Origin: DAOQVR01 sp035341665
GTDB lineage: Bacteria > Chloroflexota > Anaerolineae > JAAYZQ01
NCBI GenBank assembly: GCA_035341665.1
Contig: DAOQVR010000005.1
Location: 62,001 to 126,000 of the forward strand
Direction: 5' to 3'
Length of the DNA: 64,000 bases
Shown here: piece after piece, positions 51,400 through 59,866 of the stretch
Numbering within the stretch: the first letter of the stretch is position 1
How the letters are laid out: each line of letters begins with the position of its first letter
Notes under the pieces: generated by a model
Told to the model about the DNA's origin: nothing
The model's database searches: none
Seen by the model: the letters and a program-made list of their open reading frames with translations, nothing else
Program-made: the position numbers and the translations under genes

Positions 51400-52127
51400 C
51401 CCAGCGTTCCCAAGTCACGCCCCAGCCGGAACAGGGCGCCCAACCCCTCGCACCGGGGGTGTACACCGGCGAGCCGCAGCGAGTCCCAGACGGTCGCCTG
51501 CACCGCCCCGATCACCGGCTTCCCAAGGTCCTGCTCCATTGCGTCCAACAGCTCTAGCGTGCGGAAATTGGTGCAGCTGATGATCACTGCTTCAGCGTCG
51601 GGTGTGTTGGCCTCCTTGGCGAGCCGATACGCCTCCCCCACCGGCTGGAGGTAGATGCCCTCAGCCAGGCCGAGCAGCTTGATCGAGGTGACCTCGAAGC
51701 CGTTTTGCTCCAAGAACGTGCTGAGCCGCTCTGTCACAGGGGCGGGATAGGGTGCCGCGACGGCCAGCCTCTTGACCTGCAGGGCTTGGGCCGCGCGCAC
51801 GAGGGCCGTGGAGGTCGTCGTGCAGGGCACACCGCTGGCCTTTTCCATCCGCTCGATGATCTCCAGGTCGCCTCCTAGGCCGCGGATGAAACTTCCCGAG
51901 GTGCAGGCATAGGCGATTGCGTCGAGAGGGATGGCCATCAGGTAGCCGGCCGCGTGGTCGATGTCAAGGCTGTCGGCCTGGGCCTCAAAGACCTCGACGC
52001 GCTGGTCGTCGGGCGCCCAGAAGCGCGTGATGTGGACCGTCACCCCCTTGGGCACAAAGCCCCAGAACTCGTCGTCGATTGCCCCGTCGGCCGGATAGAT
52101 GATACCAAGCCTCGCTCGCCAAGACAT
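51396..52127 (-). CDS. EutA / maleate cis-trans isomerase-like protein, both cysteines present
   Basis: 243 residues, Asp/Glu racemase superfamily, maleate isomerase/arylmalonate decarboxylase branch. It starts RLGIIYPADGAIDDEFW; catalytic cysteines are Cys75 (YACTSGSF) and Cys185 (IISCTNFRT), both kept as in maleate isomerase. Related EutA proteins accompany ectoine genes in Sinorhizobium, where their role is unsettled. GGAGG sits 7 bases before the ATG. It is the last gene of the long minus-strand operon. Confidence 0.8.
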   Translation of the reverse strand: MSWRARLGIIYPADGAIDDEFWGFVPKGVTVHITRFWAPDDQRVEVFEAQADSLDIDHAAGYLMAIPLDAIAYACTSGSFIRGLGGDLEIIERMEKASGVPCTTTSTALVRAAQALQVKRLAVAAPYPAPVTERLSTFLEQNGFEVTSIKLLGLAEGIYLQPVGEAYRLAKEANTPDAEAVIISCTNFRTLELLDAMEQDLGKPVIGAVQATVWDSLRLAGVHPRCEGLGALFRLGRDLGTLG

Positions 52128-52145
52128 CTTGTGCCTCCTCTCCAG

Positions 52146-53678
52146 CTACTCGAGTGCGTCCAGCACCATTTCGCCGATGTCCTTGACCCGAATCCGGACC
52201 CGCTCCGCCCGAACGGACCGCGATAGCGTGCGCTCGCACTGCTGGCAGGCGGAGACGATCGTCTCCGCACCGGTATCGACTGCCTGCCGGACCCGTGTGC
52301 GAGCCACCGCCCCGCCCAATTCCGCGTCCACCGTCTCGAGGTTGCCGCCGCCCCCACAGCAGAGAGAATGCTCGCGGTTCTCCGGCATCTCCCTCAGCTC
52401 GACGCCGGGCAGGCGTGCCAGGATGCGGCGGGGAGCGTCGTATTCTCCCCCCTTGCGCCCCAGGTCACACGGATCATGGTAGGTCACGACTTGCCGCGGC
52501 AGACCGTCCCGCAGGGGCAGCTTTCCGTTTTCCAGGAGGCTGGCAAGGTACTGCGTTGAGTGCACGGGGGTGAAGCCGAGCTCTTCCCCCAGTATCTCCG
52601 GATAGACATGCTTCCAGAAGTGGTAACAGGAGGGGCAGGTGCTCACCAGGTACCGGGCGCCCGTTGCCCGCACAGCCTCCAGGTTGTGGCGCATCATCTC
52701 CCGGGCCCGTTCCAGCTCGCCGCTGACCGCCATCGGGTACCCACAGCACCACTCCTCTTCCCCGAGCAACGCGTAGCCGATGTCCGCCCGATCGAGGATC
52801 TGCACGAAGGACTGGGCCACGCTGTAGCTTCGCGGGAAGAGGCTGCTGACACACCCCACGAAGTACACGACCTCCGCGTGCCTGCGGCCGATGCCGAGGG
52901 GCGGGTGGGCGAGGTTGCCGGCCCAGAGCAGCCGTCCCTCGTTGGGCTCGCCCGAAATGTTGTGCGACTGCTCGATGCGCCCGTCGAGTGCGGCCAATGG
53001 CTGGGGCAGGAGATCCCGCTCGGCAACCCGCTGGCGGGCCAGCTCGAGGAAGCGGTCTGTCGTGACCCCGCTTGGGCAGGCAACAGCGCAGGCACCGCAC
53101 AGCAGGCAGCGAAAGGCCTGCCCTGCCCTCCTCTCTTCGACCCCAATCCCAGAGCTCAGCGAGGTGGGCAGCCAGGCCGGGCCCGGGAATGCGTCCTCGC
53201 GGCGTGCCGAAAGGACCGGGCACGTATCATCGCAGACCAGGCAGCCGATGCAGCGGCTCAGGTTGGCGTAGTCAGCCGCCGTTTCCTGGTGGGCTGCAAG
53301 CGCCACCCCAGAGGCGGGAGCCTGCGCTTCCGCCTCGACGGTCACGACCTGGTGACCGACGGCCCGCTCGCGGTCGACGATCAGGTCCTTGACCAACGGG
53401 GCGTTGCGCAGGGGGCCAACGTGGATGTCCCGGCCGTCGAGCTGGGTCTGGCAGGCAAGCACGGCCCTGCCGTCCAAGGTGACGGCGCAGCTCCCGCACT
53501 TGGCGATGCCGCACGAGGAGCGAAAGGCGAGGCTGCCGTCCTGGCGGTCCTGGATCTCCTGCAGGGCCTCGAGCAGGGTCATGCTGGGATGGTACTGGAC
53601 GGCGTAGTCCCGGAGCTCGGGTCCTGCATCCACCGTGGGATCGAAACGCTCGATTCGTACCTGGAAAGTGTGCGTCAT
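52146..53678 (-). CDS. TfrB-like Fe-S protein: SdhB-type ferredoxin domains fused to two CCG domains
   Basis: 510 residues from the ATG at 53678 (ATGA overlap with the flavoprotein stop). Domains: an SdhB-like 2Fe-2S domain (Cys56, 61, 64, 76); two 4Fe-4S motifs (Cys143-153, CIGCLVCDDTCP; Cys191-201, CLLCGACAVACP); then two cysteine-rich CCG domains (EEWCCGYP with CPSCYHFW; HDPCDLGRKGG, CCGGGGNLE, CQQCERTL) as in HdrB/HdrD and GlpC. This exact fusion is known from thiol:fumarate reductase TfrB of methanogens. With the partner flavoprotein it should move electrons between a C4-acid and a thiol, quinone or other carrier. The carrier is unknown. Confidence 0.85.
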   Translation of the reverse strand: MTHTFQVRIERFDPTVDAGPELRDYAVQYHPSMTLLEALQEIQDRQDGSLAFRSSCGIAKCGSCAVTLDGRAVLACQTQLDGRDIHVGPLRNAPLVKDLIVDRERAVGHQVVTVEAEAQAPASGVALAAHQETAADYANLSRCIGCLVCDDTCPVLSARREDAFPGPAWLPTSLSSGIGVEERRAGQAFRCLLCGACAVACPSGVTTDRFLELARQRVAERDLLPQPLAALDGRIEQSHNISGEPNEGRLLWAGNLAHPPLGIGRRHAEVVYFVGCVSSLFPRSYSVAQSFVQILDRADIGYALLGEEEWCCGYPMAVSGELERAREMMRHNLEAVRATGARYLVSTCPSCYHFWKHVYPEILGEELGFTPVHSTQYLASLLENGKLPLRDGLPRQVVTYHDPCDLGRKGGEYDAPRRILARLPGVELREMPENREHSLCCGGGGNLETVDAELGGAVARTRVRQAVDTGAETIVSACQQCERTLSRSVRAERVRIRVKDIGEMVLDALE

Positions 53679-55372
53679 GGCTCGCGCTCCGGGCTCAGCT
53701 CGCGGACCTGGACGTCCGTGAGTGGATTGAGTGCCACCGACAGTGACTCTCCTTCCTGGCGCACGACGGTCCAGGACGGCGGCCAAGCCTCTGACGGGAC
53801 CGGATGATCGTCGCGGAAATGCGCGCCGCGGCTCTCGCGCCGGGCGAGTGCGGCGCGGGCCATTGTGCCTGCTACGAGGACCATCTGTTCGAGCTCCAGG
53901 TAGGCGGCCATGCTCCGGTTGTGGACCAGCGAGGTGCTGGCGATGGTGATCCGGGGCAGGACGTCTGCTGACATCCCGTCCAGAGCAGCAAGCGTCGCCG
54001 CGAGGCCGCCGGCATTGCGCACGACGCCCATGCCCGTCCACATCAGCTCACGCAGCATCTGCCTGCCGTCGGCCGCCGTGAGCGAGCCGCCGCCACGTCG
54101 CAGCAGGTCGAGCAGGCGTGCCTCCTCTTGGACCTCCTGCTCCGCATCGGCAGCCACGCGGCCCGCTACGCACGCGTAGCGGGCTGCGGATGCGCCGGCA
54201 CGGGCTCCAAAGACGGCAATGTCGGCCAGGCTGTTGCCGCTGAGCCGGTTGCCTCCCTGTACCCCACCAGCCACCTCGCCGGCCGCCAGCAGGCCGGGTA
54301 CGTTCGAACACCCGTCGGCGTCGATTTCCACGCCTCCCATGAAGTAGTGGGCGGCCGGGGCGACCTCCATACGGACCTGCCGCAGATCAAAGCCGCGCTT
54401 CTTGCACAGCTCGTACTCATGCTCAAAGCTGCGGAACGTCTCTTCGGGGACGGTCGTCGCGTCCAGGCAGACGCCCCCGTGCTCGCTCCCACGGCCGGCA
54501 GCTATCTCGGCCTGGATGGCGCGCGCCAGTCGGTCGCGCGTGGTTTTCTCGAGGACCTCCGGCTCGTAGCGGGCCATGAAGCGCTCATTTGCCCCGTTGT
54601 AGAGCTTGGCGTACTCCTGTACGCCCAGGATAAAGCCGCGCAGGGAGGGAGGGTAGACCAGGCCGCTGGGGTAGAACTGCACCTGCTCCATGTTCACAAG
54701 CCGGGCGCCGGCCCCCAAGGCGAGCGCCAGGCCGTCGCCGGTGCACTGCACCGGATTGCTGGTCACGGGGTAGAGCTGGCCCACTCCGCCGGTCGCGAGA
54801 ACTATGGCGCCGGCTTGCATGTGCACAACCTCCCCCGCAGCCAGGTCGATCCCCATCACCCCTGCGGCACGGCCCTGGCGGGTTAGGACCCGCGTGGCGA
54901 GGATGTCCGAGCGCTGCTCGATCCGCACCTGGCCCAGCAGCCGCCGGCCCAGTACTTTGCTCATCTGCAGGCCAACACGGTCGCTGATGGCCAACAGGCG
55001 AGGGAAGGTGTGCCCGCCGGCGATATCGAGCACGTAGTGCCCGTCCGGCCGCCGGTCAAAGCGCAGCCCCCATCCCTCCATCTCGACGACGCGCCGCTCG
55101 GCCTCCTCGACCAGGATGCGCGCCAGCCGCTGGTCGTTCAGGAAGGCGCCGCCGTGGAGAGTGTCACTCAGGTGCACGTCCGTGCCGTCTCCTGCCACGC
55201 TCCAGGGCCCAACCGCTGCCAGCCCGGCACCACCCACCGTGCCGCCGCTCTTGGCCACAAGCCCCTTGTCCCAGATCGAGACGTGTGCTCCGGTCGCCGC
55301 AGCTTCGATGGCCGCGTAGAGCCCGGCACCGCCGCTGCCGACTACCAGGACGTCCGTATCCTGCCTTCTCAA
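53675..55372 (-). CDS. Fumarate reductase/SdhA/NadB-family flavoprotein (TfrA-like)
   Basis: 565 residues from a TTG at 55372 with AGGAG 8 bases upstream. FAD binding: DVLVVGSGGAGLYAAIEAA; flavin-linked SGGTVGGAGLAAVG; the active-site segment AAHYFMGGVEID and the GGVQGGNRLSGNSLADIAVF loop are conserved. The family reduces fumarate, oxidises succinate, or oxidises aspartate (NadB). It overlaps the TfrB-like gene, so the two form a complex. In this island its likely substrate is fumarate or aspartate made from ectoine, but that is inference. Confidence 0.85.
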   Translation of the reverse strand: MRRQDTDVLVVGSGGAGLYAAIEAAATGAHVSIWDKGLVAKSGGTVGGAGLAAVGPWSVAGDGTDVHLSDTLHGGAFLNDQRLARILVEEAERRVVEMEGWGLRFDRRPDGHYVLDIAGGHTFPRLLAISDRVGLQMSKVLGRRLLGQVRIEQRSDILATRVLTRQGRAAGVMGIDLAAGEVVHMQAGAIVLATGGVGQLYPVTSNPVQCTGDGLALALGAGARLVNMEQVQFYPSGLVYPPSLRGFILGVQEYAKLYNGANERFMARYEPEVLEKTTRDRLARAIQAEIAAGRGSEHGGVCLDATTVPEETFRSFEHEYELCKKRGFDLRQVRMEVAPAAHYFMGGVEIDADGCSNVPGLLAAGEVAGGVQGGNRLSGNSLADIAVFGARAGASAARYACVAGRVAADAEQEVQEEARLLDLLRRGGGSLTAADGRQMLRELMWTGMGVVRNAGGLAATLAALDGMSADVLPRITIASTSLVHNRSMAAYLELEQMVLVAGTMARAALARRESRGAHFRDDHPVPSEAWPPSWTVVRQEGESLSVALNPLTDVQVRELSPEREP

Positions 55373-55412
55373 TACCAGCTCCTGTCTTGGGCCTTCTTGA
55401 AGCGGCGCGCCA

Positions 55413-56153
55413 CTACAGCGGCGTCGCGAAAAGGCGCCCTCGTCCCGGCAGCGGCTCCCGAACGCCTGCCAACCGCAGCGAGTGCCACATCGTCGCCATG
55501 TTGGCGCTGAACACAGGCTTGCCGAAGTCGGCCTCCAGAGCCTCCACGATGGGGCTCAGCACGATGCCGGTGTCGCTGACAAAGAGAGCCTCGGCATCGG
55601 GCGTGTCCGCTTTGTGCAGCAGGTCGCGGAGGGCCATCGGTCCCAGCGTGCCAATGTCCCAGTCCAGGGTGAGGCCAAGGCCGACGAGGTTGGTCACCTC
55701 AAAGCCAAAGTGCTGAACGTATTGCACCAGCTTGTCGCAGAGACGGGGCTCGTAGGGCGCGGCAAGGGCCACCTTTCGCACTCCCAGCGCCCCGAACCCG
55801 GCGACGAGGGAGGTCGATGTGGTGGTCGCCGGACAGCGACCGTGAGTGGCCAACGTCTTGCGCAGCTCGGCATCCCAGGCAGGTCCCCGGCTAAAGCTCC
55901 CTGAAGTGCACATCCAGGCAATGCTGTGCGGTCGCACCGTGGCGAGGTCGGCAGCCAGCTGCTCGAAGTGCTCGCCGCCCGCCACGGCCGTCATGTGCTC
56001 GAGTGTCACCGCGCCTTCATCGGGCATGCTCGAGCGGGTGATGTGCACCGAGACGCCCGGTGGGCAGAGCCGATAATACTCCATATCAGCCAGGCCCGAC
56101 GCCGGGTAGATGATGCCGATGCGAGCCCGCCAGCCAAAGAGATCGTGATCCAT
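55413..56153 (-). CDS. EutA / maleate isomerase-like paralogue lacking the second catalytic cysteine
   Basis: 246 residues from the ATG at 56153, one base after the aspartokinase stop; GGGAGG lies inside that gene's end. It starts RIGIIYPASGLADMEYY and keeps Cys82 (WMCTSGSF), but the second cysteine site reads FVSDTG with Ser193. Isomerases and racemases of this fold need both cysteines, so a decarboxylase-like, one-base or non-catalytic role is expected. It is clearly paralogous to the protein encoded at 51.4-52.1 kb, with the TfrAB-like pair between them. Confidence 0.8.
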   Translation of the reverse strand: MDHDLFGWRARIGIIYPASGLADMEYYRLCPPGVSVHITRSSMPDEGAVTLEHMTAVAGGEHFEQLAADLATVRPHSIAWMCTSGSFSRGPAWDAELRKTLATHGRCPATTTSTSLVAGFGALGVRKVALAAPYEPRLCDKLVQYVQHFGFEVTNLVGLGLTLDWDIGTLGPMALRDLLHKADTPDAEALFVSDTGIVLSPIVEALEADFGKPVFSANMATMWHSLRLAGVREPLPGRGRLFATPL

Positions 56154-56154
56154 G

Positions 56155-57333
56155 CTAGCCTCCCATGAATTCCTGGTAGAGCGCCTGTACGGCGTGCCTC
56201 TCGTCGTGCGCTGCGACGACAAACGTAACGCGCAGTGGGGCAAGCTCGTGATAGAGGACGCCAATCCCCTTGTCCTGCAGCAGGCGCAGCGCAGGTCCCA
56301 GCGCGGCTCCAATCGCATCCGAGTCGCCCACCATTGAGACCCAAGTCTGCTCCCCCTCGACCTCGTCGCTGCGCACCCCCACCTGCGCCTGCAGGGTGCG
56401 GAGCTCCTCCTCCCTGCCGGTGGCCGCGCCAAGGATCAGCGCAGCGCCGGCAGCGTCGACCAGGCTCATCACCAGCCTAGCTTGCTCCCACTCCAGCCGG
56501 AGGTTGGGCCCGACGCGCGCGCCATCCAGCGCCACGGTCCGGAAAGGGCCGAGAGAGGCGATGCCCAGGACGGGGTACTCGTCCGCGACATCGCCTATCA
56601 GCGTGCCGGGCCCTGTGGAAAAGGTCGAGCGCACGACGACGGGCACGTGCCCGTCCAGTCCGGCGCGCACCGCGCGGGGGTGAACGACACCCGCCCCAAA
56701 GCGTGCCAACTCGAGCATCTTGGCGTGGCTGATCTGCCGCAGGAATCGAGCGACGGGCACAGCACGGGGGTTGGCGCGCGCCACGCCCTCGACGTCGGTA
56801 AAGATCTCGACTCTCTCGGCGTGTAGGGCGACCCCCAACGCGACGCCCGAGGTGTCGCTGCCACCACGTCCCAGGGTGGTCATGTCACCCGTGGCCGGGT
56901 CAACTCCCTGACAGCCTGCGATGACTGGCACTTCGCCGCGGGACAGGTGAGCGTGCAGGCGTGCCGTATCTATCTCCACGATCTCTGCTTCGCCATGCCG
57001 CGCGGTGGTGTAGATCCCGGCCTGTGCTCCCGAGAGGCCGATGGCCGCGATGCCCTCGCGCTTGAGGAGGTGTGCCATCATGGCCGACGAGATCAGCTCA
57101 CCACAGCCAAAGACCATGTCATAGTCGCGCGGGTGAACTGGGCCGCGATCGGACCGCAGAAGGTCCAGGAGCGTGTCTGTGGCGTACGGCTCGCCCCGGC
57201 GCCCCATGGCCGAGACGACGATCGCAACCTGGTAGCCCGCCTCGCGCGCCCGCCGGATGTGCCCAATGACCTGGGCACGACGCTCCGGCGAAGAGAGTGA
57301 GGTCCCGCCGTACTTCTGCACCAAGATCGACAT
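56155..57333 (-). CDS. lysC: Aspartate kinase
   Basis: 392 residues from the ATG at 57333. The amino acid kinase domain has KYGGTSLSSPERRAQ, GRGGSDTSGVALGVAL and FTDVEGVARANPR; the C-terminal third carries two ACT-type regions (TWVSMVGDSDAIG) that would bind a feedback effector. It normally makes aspartyl-phosphate from aspartate for Lys/Thr/Met or ectoine synthesis. Here it lies 5 bp after asd inside a catabolic operon. Running backward with Asd, it would turn aspartyl-phosphate into aspartate and ATP. Direction is inference. Confidence 0.92.
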   Translation of the reverse strand: MSILVQKYGGTSLSSPERRAQVIGHIRRAREAGYQVAIVVSAMGRRGEPYATDTLLDLLRSDRGPVHPRDYDMVFGCGELISSAMMAHLLKREGIAAIGLSGAQAGIYTTARHGEAEIVEIDTARLHAHLSRGEVPVIAGCQGVDPATGDMTTLGRGGSDTSGVALGVALHAERVEIFTDVEGVARANPRAVPVARFLRQISHAKMLELARFGAGVVHPRAVRAGLDGHVPVVVRSTFSTGPGTLIGDVADEYPVLGIASLGPFRTVALDGARVGPNLRLEWEQARLVMSLVDAAGAALILGAATGREEELRTLQAQVGVRSDEVEGEQTWVSMVGDSDAIGAALGPALRLLQDKGIGVLYHELAPLRVTFVVAAHDERHAVQALYQEFMGG

Positions 57334-57338
57334 AGCGG

Positions 57339-58367
57339 CTACGGCACCCGTACCAGGTCGTCGGCGATGAGCTGCTCGGCGATCTGAACTGCGTTCAGCG
57401 CCGCCCCTTTGCGGATGTTGTCGGAGACAACCCAAAGGTTGAGGCCCTTCTCGATGGAAAAGTCCTCGCGAATACGGCCGACGTACGTCCCGTCGGTCCG
57501 TGCCGTGTGGAAGGGCATCGGATACTGGCGATTGGCCGGGTCGTCGATCACGACCACGCCGGGTGCCTTGCGCAGAATCTCGCGCGCCTCCTCGGGCGTG
57601 AGCTTTTCCTGCGTCTGGATGTTGACGGACTCGGAGTGGCCGTACAGGACCGGGACGCGGACGGTGGTAGCCGTGATGCGGATTGTGTCGTCGCCGAGGA
57701 TTTTGTTGGTTTCCCGCACCATCTTCCACTCTTCTTTGGTATAGTCCCCTTCCTCAAAGACGTCGATCTGTGGGATAACGTTGAAGGCAAGCTGGTGCAC
57801 AAAGGCTTCGACGGTGGCTGGCTTGCCCTCCAGCACGTCTCGGGCCTGTTGCTTCAGCTCCTCGAACGCCTTCAGCCCGGCACCCGAAGCGGCCTGATAG
57901 GTGGAGACAACCACCCTCTCAATCCGGGCACGGTCATGCAGCGGCTTGAGCACCACCACCATCTGGATGGTGGAGCAGTTGGGATTGGCGATGATCCCCT
58001 TGTGCCAGCGAAGGTCGTCGGGGTTGACCTCGGGGACCACCAGCGGACACGCAGGGTCCATCCTCCACGCAGCACTGTTGTCGACGACGACTGCCCCTTT
58101 GGCGACGGCCTGGGGCGCCAACTCCAGGCTGGCCTCTCCCCCGGCCGAGAAAATCGCGATGTCTATCCCGGAAAAGTTCTCGGCGCTGGCAACCTGTGTG
58201 CGCACCTTGCGGCCCGCGAACTCGATCTCGGCCCCTTCCACGGCTGCCACATCGAGGGGCCGCAACTCGGCGACCGGGAAGCGGCGCGTTTCCAACGTCT
58301 GGATCATTTCGGTGCCGACCATTCCCAGGGCACCGACTACGGCGACATTCCACTTGCTCTTTCCCAT
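57339..58367 (-). CDS. asd: Aspartate-semialdehyde dehydrogenase
   Basis: 342 residues from the ATG at 58367 (GAGGA upstream). NADP loop VVGALGMVGTEM, catalytic Cys131 in NPNCSTIQ, His/Gln site in YQAASGAG, and substrate-binding RVPVLYGHSE. It interconverts aspartyl-phosphate and aspartate semialdehyde. In the usual ectoine route DoeC, an ALDH-type enzyme, oxidises the semialdehyde; no DoeC is visible, so this phosphorylating enzyme may take that place. Confidence 0.94.
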   Translation of the reverse strand: MGKSKWNVAVVGALGMVGTEMIQTLETRRFPVAELRPLDVAAVEGAEIEFAGRKVRTQVASAENFSGIDIAIFSAGGEASLELAPQAVAKGAVVVDNSAAWRMDPACPLVVPEVNPDDLRWHKGIIANPNCSTIQMVVVLKPLHDRARIERVVVSTYQAASGAGLKAFEELKQQARDVLEGKPATVEAFVHQLAFNVIPQIDVFEEGDYTKEEWKMVRETNKILGDDTIRITATTVRVPVLYGHSESVNIQTQEKLTPEEAREILRKAPGVVVIDDPANRQYPMPFHTARTDGTYVGRIREDFSIEKGLNLWVVSDNIRKGAALNAVQIAEQLIADDLVRVP

Positions 58368-58386
58368 AGGACGATTCCTCAGATCT

Positions 58387-59751
58387 CTAGAGTGAAGACT
58401 CGACTTCGCGGACGGCATCGGCAAAGATCTCGATGCCCTTCAGGGCGAGGTCCTTGGTGATGACGAGCGGCGGCAGGAAGCGGGCGACGTTGAAGTAGTG
58501 GCCGCCGATCTCCATCAAAATCCCGCGCTTGTGGCAGAGGTTGCGGACCTGGCGGGCGAGCTCGGGGGCCGGCTCCTTGGTGGCCTTGTCCTTGACGAAC
58601 TCGATGCCGATGAGGAGCCCCAGACCGCGTGCCTCGCCGACGATGCTGGAGTCTGCCTCGATCTGTTTGAGATAGGGCAGGAGGCTCTCGCCGAGCGTCC
58701 GCACATGCTCGGCCAGGTTCTGGGTCACCATGAAGTTGAGGGCGGCAGCACCGGCGGCATAGGCAGCCACGTTTCCGCGGAAGGTGCCGATGTGCTTGCC
58801 GGCGGGCCATGTGTCGAGCTCTTGGCGATAAGCGATGCCGGAGATGGGGAAACCGACGCCACCAAGGGCCTTGCTCATGGTCATGATGTCGGGGGTGATG
58901 CCGCTGTGGAGGCAGGAGAAGAGCTTGCCGGTGCGGCAGAAGCCGGCCTGTATTTCGTCGGCGATGAGGAGCACGCCGTGGCGGGTGCAGGACTCGCGGA
59001 GGAGCCTCATAAAGCCCTCGGGCGGGGCGATGGAGCCACCCTCGCCTTGGACGGGCTCGACGATGACGGCGGCAGGGTGGGATACACCGGAGTGAGGGTC
59101 TTCGAGGACATGCTCGACGAACCTGGCGCACTCCAGGTCGCAGTTGCCGGCTTGCTTGCCAAATGCGCAGCGGTAGCAATACGCGTAGGGGAGGAAGTGG
59201 ACCTCGGGGACAAGGGGCAAAAAGTCCTGCTTGAAGGGAGCTCCACTGCAGAGGGACAGGGCGCCGGCGGTCATGCCGTGATAGGCGCCCTCGAAGGCGA
59301 TGATGGGGTAGCGCTTGGTGTTGAAGCGGGCGAGCTTGATGGCGGATTCGACGGCGTCCGAGCCGGTGGGGCCGCCGAAGGAGACGCGGCCGAGGTCGGG
59401 TGGAAGAAGGGGGAGGAGCGCCTCGATGAGCCTACGACGCGCAGGGGTCGGGAAGTCGAGGGCGTGGGTCAGATCGCCGATCTGTTCGCGGATGGCGTCG
59501 AGGACGAAGGGGTTGGCGTGGCCGACGTTCATGACGCCGGCGCCCCCGAAGAAGTCGATGTAGAGGTTGCCGTCGACGTCTTCGACGGTAGCGCCCTTGG
59601 CGCGGCGCATGGCCATGGGCATGCCCTTGGGATAGGAAAGGATGCCGCCTTCATGGGCAAAGTGATACTCCAGGTATTCGCGGGACTTGGGGCCCGGCGG
59701 CGGGGTGACGATGTGCGGCGCGCCGGGGAAAGAGAGTTCTCGGAAATCCAT
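58387..59751 (-). CDS. Class III aminotransferase, probable diaminobutyrate (DoeD-like) transaminase
   Basis: 454 residues from the ATG at 59751, which has GGAGGCTAGT upstream (nearly the same leader as the EutA-like gene at 56153); the ATG 12 bases earlier lacks a site. PLP-fold motifs: GGPTGSDAVESAIKLAR, AYHGMTAGALSL, VEPVQGEGG, LLIADEIQAGFCRTG, and the lysine in TMSKALGG. The family includes GABA, ornithine and diaminobutyrate transaminases; CYRCAFGKQAGNCDLEC is the cysteine-rich insert of the GabT-like branch. In this island the fitting reaction is diaminobutyrate to aspartate semialdehyde. Confidence 0.84.
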   Translation of the reverse strand: MDFRELSFPGAPHIVTPPPGPKSREYLEYHFAHEGGILSYPKGMPMAMRRAKGATVEDVDGNLYIDFFGGAGVMNVGHANPFVLDAIREQIGDLTHALDFPTPARRRLIEALLPLLPPDLGRVSFGGPTGSDAVESAIKLARFNTKRYPIIAFEGAYHGMTAGALSLCSGAPFKQDFLPLVPEVHFLPYAYCYRCAFGKQAGNCDLECARFVEHVLEDPHSGVSHPAAVIVEPVQGEGGSIAPPEGFMRLLRESCTRHGVLLIADEIQAGFCRTGKLFSCLHSGITPDIMTMSKALGGVGFPISGIAYRQELDTWPAGKHIGTFRGNVAAYAAGAAALNFMVTQNLAEHVRTLGESLLPYLKQIEADSSIVGEARGLGLLIGIEFVKDKATKEPAPELARQVRNLCHKRGILMEIGGHYFNVARFLPPLVITKDLALKGIEIFADAVREVESSL

Positions 59752-59866
59752 ACTAGCCTCCATTCATCCCTGTTTGATGCTCGCGCTGGCTCCACGCGAT
59801 CGGCGCAGCCCGACTCTGGCCGGCGTTCCCGCCCGCCACGGGGTCGATGCCCGCCTGCCCTGGGGC

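Noticed and set aside
56155..59751. Ectoine biosynthesis operon (Ask-Asd-EctB-like)
   Set aside because: lysC, asd and an aminotransferase would fit, but ectA (acetyltransferase) and ectC (ectoine synthase) are absent while hydrolase and uptake genes are present.
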